Part shown: piece after piece, positions 51,620 through 58,661 of the stretch
Numbering within the stretch: the first letter of the stretch is position 1
How the letters are laid out: the number at the start of each line of letters is the position of its first letter
Assembly (NCBI GenBank): GCA_009691805.1
Contig: SIAK01000014.1
Location: 1-58,661, forward strand
Reading direction: 5' to 3'
Length of the DNA stretch: 58,661 bases
Source: Phycisphaerales bacterium
Lineage (GTDB): Bacteria > Planctomycetota > Phycisphaerae > Phycisphaerales > SM1A02
Notes under the pieces: generated by a model
What the model was told of the DNA's origin: nothing
The model's database searches: none
Seen by the model: the letters and a program-made list of their open reading frames with translations, nothing else
Translations under genes and position numbers: made by a program

Positions 51620-52138
51620 ATGCGTACCGTCCTGTTTGTGTGCACAGGGAACACCTGTCGATCCCCGATGGCTGAAGGCCTCGCGCGCAAACTTGCGCTC
51701 GATGGGGCGTTCGGACAGGAAGGTCGCGGATATTTTTTCGCGAGCGCCGGAACGCAAGCATTCGAGCACGCACCGATTTCGAATGAAACCGCAGAAGTCC
51801 TCGAAGCCATCGGCGCGCCGCATGATGGGCACAGCATGCGATTGAATGCGGAGATGATTCGCCGCGCCGATCTCGTCTTAGGCATGACCGACTCGCATGT
51901 CGGACGCGCGAGAGCGCTCGTTGCGGGTGATGCGAAGGCGGAAGCAAAGATTCATCTCCTCGATCCTGAGGGCGACATCCCCGATCCGATAGGCCACGGC
52001 AGCGCGGCCTATGAGGCACTGTCGCGCATGTTGCTTGAGATTCTTCCCGCGCGGATTACAACGTTGTTTCGCGAGACTTCCACAACACCAGAACTGCTTG
52101 ACTCAAGCGGTTCGCTCCCCGAGACTTTGCCATCATGA
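51620..52138 (+). CDS. Low-molecular-weight protein-tyrosine phosphatase
   Basis: 172 residues. P-loop VCTGNTCRSPMAE with nucleophile Cys8 and Arg14; the acid Asp lies in DIPDPIGHG. Such enzymes also include arginine phosphatases and arsenate reductases; the phosphatase reading fits best. An extra C-terminal tail of about 20 residues (Ser/Pro/Leu). TAGGAT lies nine bases before the ATG. Stop overlaps the rpiB start (ATGA), so the two are coupled. Confidence 0.88.
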   Translation: MRTVLFVCTGNTCRSPMAEGLARKLALDGAFGQEGRGYFFASAGTQAFEHAPISNETAEVLEAIGAPHDGHSMRLNAEMIRRADLVLGMTDSHVGRARALVAGDAKAEAKIHLLDPEGDIPDPIGHGSAAYEALSRMLLEILPARITTLFRETSTTPELLDSSGSLPETLPS

Positions 52139-52590
52139 AGATCGCTCTAGGTTGCGACCACCGAGGAGTCGTCGCGGTGCAGTCACTCGTTTCGCATCTC
52201 ACTGCGGACGGGCATGACATTGAAGTCATTGGCGATCTCACAGGTTCGGTGTGCGACTATCCAGACAGCGCCTACGCGGTGGCGTCGCTTGTCAGTGCGG
52301 GCGGTGCGGATCGCGGCATTCTGATTTGTGGCACGGGCATCGGCATGTGCATCGCGGCAAACAAGGTGAAGGGGATTCGCGCGGCGCTTGCGCTTGACGA
52401 ACTCTCCGCGCAACTTTCTCGCACGCATAACGACGCGAATGTGCTGTGTTTGTCGGCAGATTTGATCGGGCAGATCCTTGTGCGGCGTATCGTCGACACG
52501 TGGGTTCGTACGGAGTTTGAAGGCGGTCGTCACGAGCGTCGCCTCGCGAAGATTCAGAAAATCGAAGACGGCAAAGCGCCCAACGCCTGA
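52135..52590 (+). CDS. rpiB: Ribose-5-phosphate isomerase B
   Basis: 151 residues. Interconverts ribose 5-phosphate and ribulose 5-phosphate. KIALGCDHRGV, DYPDSAYAVAS, RGILICGTGIGMCIAANKVKGIRAA (catalytic Cys), and SRTHNDANVLCLSADLIG. The phosphatase-rpiB order is common in bacteria, where the two are often annotated as a pair. pepA follows after 28 bases. Confidence 0.93.
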   Translation: MKIALGCDHRGVVAVQSLVSHLTADGHDIEVIGDLTGSVCDYPDSAYAVASLVSAGGADRGILICGTGIGMCIAANKVKGIRAALALDELSAQLSRTHNDANVLCLSADLIGQILVRRIVDTWVRTEFEGGRHERRLAKIQKIEDGKAPNA

Positions 52591-52618
52591 CGCGCGCCTC
52601 CTTCATCACGAGAAAAAC

Positions 52619-54094
52619 ATGTTCACCTCCCTCCACGCTGCTTTGCCATCGAAGAGTTCCGCCCGTTCCTCAAAGTCGCAAACGCGCGCGCTGTTTGTCT
52701 TCAGCGACGCGCGACAGTTGCCCAAGGACGCACCTGCATCTTTGCGTGGCGCGATCGCTCGTGCTTCTTTCAAAGCAGAACTCGGCGAATGCATACTCGG
52801 TGATGATGGCGCAGCGTTGATTGGATTGGGCGCGAAGGCATCCTCAACAACCGCGTCGATGCGAACCGCAGGCGCGCGGGCAGGAAAAGCACTTCTTCGC
52901 GCGGGCGCGACGAGCGTGACTTTCGATGCATCCATCTTCGACAAATCCGCGCGCGCGAATTTCGCTCGCGCATTTTCGGAAGGCTTTGCACTCGGCACAT
53001 GGCGCTTCGACCAATGCGATGGAACAGCCACGACGCGCACAACGCGCGCGGCAAAGCTGACGCTCACAAGTCGTGACGCATCCTTCGCCGAAGGACTCGT
53101 GCAAGGTCTCGCGACAGCGGACGCTGTCAATCTCACACGCAAACTTGGCGCGACGCCACCGAACATTTGCGACCCTGCATTCGTTGCAGCCGAAGCCAAA
53201 AAGGTCGCGAAAGCATGTGGTTTGCATTGCCGCGTGATTGGATTTGCCGAAGCGAAGAAGCTCGGCTTGGGCGGGCTTTGCGGCGTCGGTCAAGGCAGTG
53301 ATGCGAAGCCATGCCTGATTGTGCTTGAACACAAACCCAAGCGCGCGTCTGCACGAGCGAAGGGCAAGACGGTCATGCTCGTCGGCAAGACGATCACCTA
53401 TGACACAGGCGGATATTCGCTCAAGGTGAACAACGGCATGAAGGGCATGAAGTACGACAAGATGGGCGGCATGGCGGTGCTTGGCGCGATGCAAGCAATT
53501 GCGCAGAGCGAGATGCCGGTGCATGTTGTCGCGCTGTTGCCTGCAGCAGAAAACATGGTCTCCTCGAATGCGTATCGACCTGATGACATCATCACGCTTG
53601 TGAATGGCGTCACCGTGGAAGTCACCAACACCGACGCGGAAGGTCGACTTGTGCTCGCGGATGCGCTCGCGTGGGGCGCAAAGGAATTCGAACCTTCACT
53701 CATCATCGATCTTGCAACGCTCACCGGTGGCGTGGTCACTGCACTTGGCAATTTCTGCGCGGGTTACTTCTGCAACGACGCGAAACTCACAGCACTCATC
53801 GAAGAAAGCGCATCGCGCACGGGCGAAAAAGTCTGGCGTCTCCCGCTCTGGCAGGAGCACAAGGACTTCATGAAGTCGCAACACGCAGACATCCTCAACT
53901 CAAATCTTTCCCGCCTCGCGCATCCGATTCAGGGCGCGGCGTTTCTCGCGTACTTCGTTCCGCCGACGACACCCTGGTGCCATCTCGACATCGCAGGCGT
54001 CGCACAAACCGATACACCAACCGACCTCGCCGCCACCGGCCCCACCGGCTACGGAGTCCGCCTCCTCATCGACCTCGTCGAAAATCTCTGCTGA
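52619..54094 (+). CDS. pepA: M17 leucyl aminopeptidase
   Basis: 491 residues. Hexameric zinc or manganese aminopeptidase. N-terminal macro-like domain, then the catalytic domain from about residue 235: LVGKTITYDTGGYSLK (catalytic Lys and metal Asp; family VGKGITFDSGG), KYDKMGGMA, NTDAEGRLVLADAL (signature, with catalytic Arg), DLATLTGG. The N-terminal residues 1-25 are Ser/Lys-rich. ATG 52619 has no clear Shine-Dalgarno site. Ends just before a structured intergenic element. Confidence 0.9.
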   Translation: MFTSLHAALPSKSSARSSKSQTRALFVFSDARQLPKDAPASLRGAIARASFKAELGECILGDDGAALIGLGAKASSTTASMRTAGARAGKALLRAGATSVTFDASIFDKSARANFARAFSEGFALGTWRFDQCDGTATTRTTRAAKLTLTSRDASFAEGLVQGLATADAVNLTRKLGATPPNICDPAFVAAEAKKVAKACGLHCRVIGFAEAKKLGLGGLCGVGQGSDAKPCLIVLEHKPKRASARAKGKTVMLVGKTITYDTGGYSLKVNNGMKGMKYDKMGGMAVLGAMQAIAQSEMPVHVVALLPAAENMVSSNAYRPDDIITLVNGVTVEVTNTDAEGRLVLADALAWGAKEFEPSLIIDLATLTGGVVTALGNFCAGYFCNDAKLTALIEESASRTGEKVWRLPLWQEHKDFMKSQHADILNSNLSRLAHPIQGAAFLAYFVPPTTPWCHLDIAGVAQTDTPTDLAATGPTGYGVRLLIDLVENLC

Positions 54095-54260
54095 GCGCGC
54101 AACTACCGACGGAGTCGGTGAGGGGATGAAAGACTGAAGTGCACGCCGGATTTCAGGCGTCTGCGATGCATCGCAGCGCCTGAGTCGAAAGCGAGCGACG
54201 GAATTTGTCCGCGCTGCGCGGCAAATTTCGCGCTCGCGCTCAACTACGCGCGCAACTACC
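54095..54260. repeat. Structured intergenic element bounded by 13-bp direct repeats
   Basis: GCGCGCAACTACC occurs at 54095-54107 and 54248-54260. Between them are two strong inverted repeats: 54154-54182 (13 pairs with one bulge, centre GATGCATC) and 54201-54229 (about 14 pairs, centre GCGCTGCGC), the second extendable to about 54190-54240. No T tract follows. It fills almost the whole gap between pepA and mnmG. Could be a terminator pair, a REP-like palindrome or a small non-autonomous element. Confidence 0.55.
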
Positions 54261-54264
54261 CCCC

Positions 54265-56235
54265 TTAAACACGCCCGCGCCGCATCGCGAGTGCGAGGAG
54301 GGCGAGGTCGGCGGGGGAGACGCCTGCGAGGCGGCTTGCTTGTCCGAGTGTGCGCGGCGTGAACTTCACGAGTGCTTCCACGCTTTCGCGTCGCATGCCT
54401 TGGATGCCGTTGAAGTCAAGCGTCGTGGGCACGATCGAGTGCTCGGCGTCTTTGAGTCGCTTCAGTTCACCAGCGCTGCGCTTGATGTAGCCCGCGTAGC
54501 GCATGTCGTTGCAGATGCGATCCATGAGTGCGATGTCTTGCGCGCTCGAAACATCGAGTAAACGTGCGATTTCTCGACTCTCCACATCGGGGCGCTTGGC
54601 GTATTCGGCAAGTGGTGCGCCGTTGTAGGAACACTTGGACAGTGCGATCCGCAGTGCATCGAGACGCGCACTGCGCGCGTTCCACAACGCGAGTCGTGCG
54701 TCGTCGACGAGTCCAATCGCAGCGCCGCGCATGGTGAGTCGCTCATCTGCGTTGTCTGCACGCAAGAGGAGTCGATGCTCCGCGCGTGATGTGAACATGC
54801 GGTACGGCTCGCGTGGCGCGCGTGTGACGAGATCATCCATGAGCACGCCGATGTACGCCTCTTCGCGACCGAATCGCACCGGCGGAAGTTTTCGCAACGA
54901 GCACGCGGCGTTGAGACCAGCGACGAGTCCTTGCGCAGCAGCTTCTTCGTATCCACTCGTGCCGTTGATCTGTCCTGCCAGATAGAGCCCGCGTACGCGC
55001 TTGGTCTCGGCGGTCGCATCGATTTGATGTGGCCAGACCATGTCGTATTCCACCGCATATCCGTAGCGAAGAATCTCCGCATGTTCGCAGCCGTCCATGC
55101 CGTGCACAATCGCGTCTTGCACATCCGCAGGCAGCGAAGTGGAAATGCCGTTCGCGTAAATTTCGTCGGTGTAGAGACCTTCGGGTTCGAGAAAGACATG
55201 ATGCTGCGCGCGATCTGCAAATCGCACGACCTTGTCTTCGATCGAAGGGCAGTAGCGGGGACCGCACTCTGCATCGACCTGACCCGAGTACATCGGCGCG
55301 CGATGGAGGTTGGCGCGGATCGCATCGTGAATCGCTCCTGTGGTTTCCGTCACACGACAGGAAACCTGCGCGAGTGTCGGAAAGCGCTCAAATCCAGCGG
55401 TTCCCGAGAGATCGCTGAACGGAATCGGCGACGCGTCTCCCTCTTGCACGGGAAGTTCGTTCCATCGAATCGAACCCGCGCGCAGTCTTGGAGGTGTTCC
55501 GGTTTTCAATCGACCAATCTCAAAGCCGAGTCCTTTGAGCGCCGCAGAAATGCCGACAGCGCTGCCTTCACCAATGCGTCCCCCAACAGATTTTTCTTCG
55601 CCCACATGCATGAGGGCGCGCATAAACGTGCCTGTCGTGAGAATGAGTTGCGACGTCGAAAGCCGTATCGGTGCATCCGCAGCGCGCGTTCGATAGATGG
55701 GGACTGCCTGCGACTGACGCAGCGCGTTCTGCTGCACCGCAGCTGGATCAAACGTCACGAAGTGCGCGCCCGAAGAAAGCACTGCCGCACACACTTGCTT
55801 GCCGTCTTCGGTCTCCAACGTTTCAATGCCATCGACTGTTGCAGCGATCACATCGAGGTTTGGCAACGCGCTGAGTAATCGCTGCACCTCTGCTGCGTAT
55901 GCGTACTTGTCGCACTGCGCGCGCGGACCGCGCACCGCCGCACCCTTCGATGTGTTCAGCATCTTGAACATGATGCCAGTCGCATCTGTTGCAAGTCCCA
56001 TGATGCCGCCGAGCGCGTCGATCTCGCGAACAAGTTGACCCTTCGCAAGTCCGCCAATTGCGGGATTGCAACTCATCGTGCCTATGCGGGACGGATCCAT
56101 CGTCACGAGCGCAACACGCGCGTCGGCTCCGAGAACGCTCAACGCCGCGCGCGCCGCTTCTGCACCCGCGTGACCACCACCGACGACGACAACGTCGTAG
56201 TGCTGTTCGGTTCGATGTTCACGCGTGCTCGACAT
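54265..56235 (-). CDS. mnmG: tRNA uridine-5-carboxymethylaminomethyl(34) synthesis enzyme MnmG
   Basis: 656 residues. FAD enzyme that with MnmE modifies wobble uridine. FAD site [90 protein letters not shown] and the C-terminal tRNA-binding helices. Length normal. Start ATG 56235: no Shine-Dalgarno site, TACCCT nine bases upstream. Its partner mnmE is not here. Confidence 0.94.
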   Translation of the reverse strand: MSSTREHRTEQHYDVVVVGGGHAGAEAARAALSVLGADARVALVTMDPSRIGTMSCNPAIGGLAKGQLVREIDALGGIMGLATDATGIMFKMLNTSKGAAVRGPRAQCDKYAYAAEVQRLLSALPNLDVIAATVDGIETLETEDGKQVCAAVLSSGAHFVTFDPAAVQQNALRQSQAVPIYRTRAADAPIRLSTSQLILTTGTFMRALMHVGEEKSVGGRIGEGSAVGISAALKGLGFEIGRLKTGTPPRLRAGSIRWNELPVQEGDASPIPFSDLSGTAGFERFPTLAQVSCRVTETTGAIHDAIRANLHRAPMYSGQVDAECGPRYCPSIEDKVVRFADRAQHHVFLEPEGLYTDEIYANGISTSLPADVQDAIVHGMDGCEHAEILRYGYAVEYDMVWPHQIDATAETKRVRGLYLAGQINGTSGYEEAAAQGLVAGLNAACSLRKLPPVRFGREEAYIGVLMDDLVTRAPREPYRMFTSRAEHRLLLRADNADERLTMRGAAIGLVDDARLALWNARSARLDALRIALSKCSYNGAPLAEYAKRPDVESREIARLLDVSSAQDIALMDRICNDMRYAGYIKRSAGELKRLKDAEHSIVPTTLDFNGIQGMRRESVEALVKFTPRTLGQASRLAGVSPADLALLALAMRRGRV

Positions 56236-56244
56236 GAGGCGCGA

Positions 56245-56250
56245 AGGGTA
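56245..56250 (-). promoter_or_regulatory. -10-like element (TACCCT) before mnmG
   Basis: Minus-strand GCCTACCCTTCG; ends nine bases before ATG 56235. Confidence 0.4.
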
Positions 56251-56304
56251 GGCTCTCCGCAGAATTCACGCGCAAACGCATCGCATCTGCGCACGCTGAT
56301 CCAC

Positions 56305-56310
56305 TACACT
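56305..56310 (+). promoter_or_regulatory. -10-like element (TACACT) of the tRNA-Thr gene
   Basis: ACTACACTCTTCGACCC; ends eleven bases before the mature tRNA 5' end, the expected place for a stable-RNA promoter. Confidence 0.5.
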
Positions 56311-56321
56311 CTTCGACCCTC

Positions 56322-56394
56322 GCCGCTATAGCTCAATTGGCAGAGCGCCTGATTTGTAATCTGGAGGTTACCGGTTCGACTCCGGTTAGCGGCT
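56322..56394 (+). tRNA. tRNA-Thr (anticodon TGT)
   Basis: 73 bases folding as a full cloverleaf: acceptor GCCGCTA with TAGCGGC, anticodon arm CCTGA / TCTGG around loop TTTGTAA (anticodon TGT, reads ACA/ACG), T arm ACCGG-TTCGACT-CCGGT. Discriminator T; CCA is not encoded. Confidence 0.95.
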
Positions 56395-56422
56395 TTTCTC
56401 TTCTCTCAAAAGTGAGTCACCC

Positions 56423-57760
56423 ATGAAGTTGATCACGGAGTCAGGCCCGATCGTCGACGCGCTGCAATCACCGCCCGTTGAAGTTCCTGCGATCGCCGTC
56501 GAGGCAGTGAGCACATGGGCCCGTCAGATTCTTTCCGCTCAGCAAATCGAGTGGCTGCACGGCCACCTGCTCGCCTGGCATGTGATTGCGCTTGGCGCGC
56601 TGTGCGTTGTCGGTCTGTTGCTGCATTTCGTGCTGAAGCAACTGCTCTTGAAGGCAACGACAGCCGCTGCGCGTCGAGCGCACAAAGACGCACTCGCCCG
56701 TGCGTTGGAAGAATCGAAGATTACAGCGCCGATCGCAGCCATCGTTCCACTCGCGGTCATCGCCGTGAGTGTCGAAGGCATTCCTGAAATCCTCAGCATC
56801 GTCGCCGTGCCCGTCTCGCGCATCGCGCTTGCGTTGGCGATTATCGAAGGCGTCATCGTCGTGAGTCGCGCGCTGTCACTCGTGGACATTCTGTGGAGTC
56901 AACGAGCGGATGTTGCGCGAACAGGCGCGTTGCGCGGCTATCGACAGGTTGCGATGGTGATCGTGGGGATGCTCGGAGGCGTGAGTGTGTTAGCAGCGCT
57001 GCTTGGGCAAAGTCCCGCGACGCTGTTGCTCGCAGTTGGTGCAACAGGCGCGTTGCTCGGTGTCATCTTCAAAGACTTCGTGCTTTCACTCGTCGCGAAC
57101 CTGATGGTCACAAGCACCGATGCGATTCGCGTTGGTGACTGGGTGGAATTGAAACAGCACGCGATTGACGGGCGTATCGCGGAAATCAAAGCGACTTCCG
57201 TGCGCGTGCAGAATGCAGATGGAACCGTGCACGCAGTGCCGATCGCGCGTTTCGTGCAAGAACCGTTTCTCAACTACCGCTCGCGATTCCCTTCACCAGG
57301 TCGGCGCATCAAGCGGCAGTTTCGATTTGACGCGCGCACCATCCGTGTGCTGACAGCCTCCGAATTGCAGCAACTCGAGGGTCTCGCGGGGCTTGCTCTT
57401 GTTGTCGAACGATCGCGCGCACACGCAGGGAACACGATGACAAACCTCGCGCTCTACCGCGCCTACGTCGAGCGATTCTTCGCAGCGCACGCGGGCATCG
57501 ACACATCGCTTCCAATTCTCGTGACGCAAGAAGCACCGCAAGCACAAGGTGTCGGCATTGACTTCGTCGCGTTCCTCCGCGCCGATGCTGGCAAAGACCT
57601 CGCTGAAATCGAGGCTGCGATCCTCGATCAACTTAGTCTCGCGGCCTCAGCCTTCGCGCTGCGTCAGTTTCAGCAACCAAGCGACACCGTCGCGCCGAGT
57701 GCGCCGCTTCACTTTATGGATGCGGCGGACATGCCGACCGTACAGCTGCCTTCGAAGTAG
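56423..57760 (+). CDS. MscS-family mechanosensitive channel (YbdG-like)
   Basis: 445 residues. Four to five membrane segments in the first half, then the pore helix (TLLLAVGATGALLGVIFKDF) and beta domain: RVGDWVELKQHAIDGRIAEI, TSVRVQNADGTVHAVPI, EPFLNYRSR. The phrasing matches the YbdG/MscM branch, with a C-terminal alpha/beta domain that extends to a Pro/Val-rich tail. Inner membrane. Follows tRNA-Thr by 28 bases; may be transcribed with it. Confidence 0.85.
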   Translation: MKLITESGPIVDALQSPPVEVPAIAVEAVSTWARQILSAQQIEWLHGHLLAWHVIALGALCVVGLLLHFVLKQLLLKATTAAARRAHKDALARALEESKITAPIAAIVPLAVIAVSVEGIPEILSIVAVPVSRIALALAIIEGVIVVSRALSLVDILWSQRADVARTGALRGYRQVAMVIVGMLGGVSVLAALLGQSPATLLLAVGATGALLGVIFKDFVLSLVANLMVTSTDAIRVGDWVELKQHAIDGRIAEIKATSVRVQNADGTVHAVPIARFVQEPFLNYRSRFPSPGRRIKRQFRFDARTIRVLTASELQQLEGLAGLALVVERSRAHAGNTMTNLALYRAYVERFFAAHAGIDTSLPILVTQEAPQAQGVGIDFVAFLRADAGKDLAEIEAAILDQLSLAASAFALRQFQQPSDTVAPSAPLHFMDAADMPTVQLPSK

Positions 57761-57968
57761 CATCGACGGAACTCGGCCACCCCCGTTTCTAGCCTGTTTT
57801 CGCCACTTCGGTTCGAGCGCACAATTTTGCGGGTAATAACTACGCAAATTTCAGTAGTTCGTCCGAAGGTTTGTACACGGCGCTCATGGCCGCAAGCCAT
57901 TGTGTTCCCCGCGTGGGGAACTACGCCAAACAATCAGCGGGCATGAGCTCGCGCAAGGAGATACGCGC

Positions 57969-58205
57969 ATGGATTCCATCAAGGTTGTCAAGGGCTGGGT
58001 CAAAGAGTTCGTGGACATCACACTTCTCTTCATCGCGGTTGGCGTGATGGTGCAGATCGTCTTTGGAAAAGATGTTCCATTCTTCTCGGGTATCACGGCG
58101 AATCTGATGGATTTCATTGGACAACTCGGTCAGAACGGCATCACCGGTCTCATCGCTCTGTTCGTCATCGTCTGGGTGTTCACCAAAGAGCGTGTAACGC
58201 ACTGA
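57969..58205 (+). CDS. Small two-helix membrane protein
   Basis: 78 residues. Start has AAGGAG eight bases upstream, stronger than most sites here. Two hydrophobic helices (about 15-32 and 57-71) joined by a short polar loop; Lys-rich at both ends. The first part (EFVDITLLFIAVGVMVQIVFGK) faintly recalls the first helix of MscL, but length and sequence do not support calling it a channel. Function unknown. Terminator follows. Confidence 0.6.
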   Translation: MDSIKVVKGWVKEFVDITLLFIAVGVMVQIVFGKDVPFFSGITANLMDFIGQLGQNGITGLIALFVIVWVFTKERVTH

Positions 58206-58290
58206 GTTCATGACGACGCGCGAGTTTCGAACTCGAGCGCGTCCTTGAATCGCGGTTCATTCGCAATCTGTTCCTAGGTTAGTATTTTGT

Positions 58291-58323
58291 CCAGCCTTCC
58301 GCATGCGGGAGGCTGGATTTTTA
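58291..58323 (+). terminator. Rho-independent terminator of the small membrane-protein gene
   Basis: Ten-pair stem (CCAGCCTTCC at 58291-58300 with 58307-58316, one G-U; the inner bases GCATGC can extend it) followed by ATTTTTAA. Confidence 0.85.
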
Positions 58324-58422
58324 ATGGGTGTCTGGTCGCTTGCCGCCGCACGCCGAAGCTTACTTTCACCGTTCCGGAAACTCCAGAGCAGCGCGCATTC
58401 CTCCGAAGCGTAACCGCAGCCA

Positions 58423-58661
58423 TTATCTCGGCCCACCGTCTGGATCGGAAAAGCGATTGCGAAAGGAACCACCGCTCTTGGTCTCACGCGGATAGGCTCC
58501 GATCGTCGCCGTCGCCGGCGCACCGGCCCGCCCCTTGCTCTGGCGATAGTCGATCCATGCTTCCAGCGCGTCGATCTGCGCGTCAATGACCTGATCGAAT
58601 GGGGCTCCGCCGTGGCCCATGCCGGGGATGTAATACACCGCGAGTACGTTCAGTGCCGCTT
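58423..58661 (-). CDS. C-terminal part of a tannase/feruloyl-esterase-like hydrolase, cut by window end
   Basis: Frame open to the window end, so only the last 79 residues are visible. LNVLAVYYIPGMGHGG then FDQVIDAQIDALEAWIDY match the end of tannase-type esterases, in which the GMGH histidine belongs to the catalytic triad. The tail is Gly/Arg-rich. Fold and substrate cannot be settled from this fragment. Confidence 0.6.
   Translation of the reverse strand, partial: AALNVLAVYYIPGMGHGGAPFDQVIDAQIDALEAWIDYRQSKGRAGAPATATIGAYPRETKSGGSFRNRFSDPDGGPR

Noticed and set aside
57969-58205. MscL channel
   Set aside because: Only faint resemblance in the first helix; too short and lacking the MscL pore and C-terminal helix.

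Overview
The window reads as chromosomal DNA of a member of the Planctomycetota, most likely class Phycisphaerae. The case rests on inference: two secreted proteins end in dockerin-like calcium-loop repeats, two end in a proline/hydrophobic/arginine tail (GAVALLGLAGLVGRRRRA), the housekeeping genes are scattered as short clusters rather than long operons, and many genes have no Shine-Dalgarno sequence. No phage, plasmid, insertion sequence, rRNA operon or CRISPR array was seen; it looks like a core-genome segment with a surface-protein cluster at the left end.

Layout. 1-6.9 kb: end of a DUF4190-like membrane protein, a secreted zinc metalloprotease with dockerin-like tail, a second dockerin-like protein and two paralogous PEP-CTERM-like proteins, nearly all on the minus strand and each closed by a strong hairpin terminator. 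7-16 kb: miaB diverging from ftsW-murG-DoxX, an M42 peptidase, then the coupled set ygfZ / small membrane protein / HMG-CoA lyase, facing a metallophosphoesterase. 16-25.8 kb: a GGDEF protein with a coupled partner, rpsR with an unusual 3' repeat, a TPR protein, fumC, a plant-type ferredoxin reductase, a fibro-slime protein and murA. 25.9-37 kb: rho with a very long low-complexity N-terminus, psuG, a DEAD-box helicase, alr, a divergent sigma-like regulator, rplM-rpsI, a CPBP protease and an odd lysine/alanine/cysteine-rich SnoaL-like protein. 37-43.7 kb: HNH protein, queD plus an unknown gene, rpsP-trmD-rplS, M50 protease, amidohydrolase and a lipoprotein. 43.7-58.7 kb: Mn-type superoxide dismutase, thiE-MBL hydrolase, a lone atpG, a periplasmic redox group, dnaN, a LMW phosphatase-rpiB-pepA run, mnmG, tRNA-Thr, an MscS-family channel, a small membrane protein and the 3' end of a tannase-like hydrolase.

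Functional themes are cell-wall synthesis (ftsW, murG, murA, alr), translation (bS18, uL13, uS9, bS16, bL19, miaB, trmD, mnmG, tRNA-Thr) and envelope export and redox. The most interesting signals are: (1) a repeated TAnnnT -10-like element 6-12 bases before start codons that lack a ribosome-binding site, suggesting widespread leaderless transcription; (2) an 18-bp repeat that multiplies the last codons and stop of rpsR; (3) a multi-HTH sigma-like protein; (4) a structured intergenic element bounded by 13-bp direct repeats next to mnmG; and (5) unusual protein architectures (rho tail, histone-H1-like SnoaL protein, His-rich GGDEF protein, rhodanese without its cysteine). All functions are read from motifs by eye; no database search was possible.
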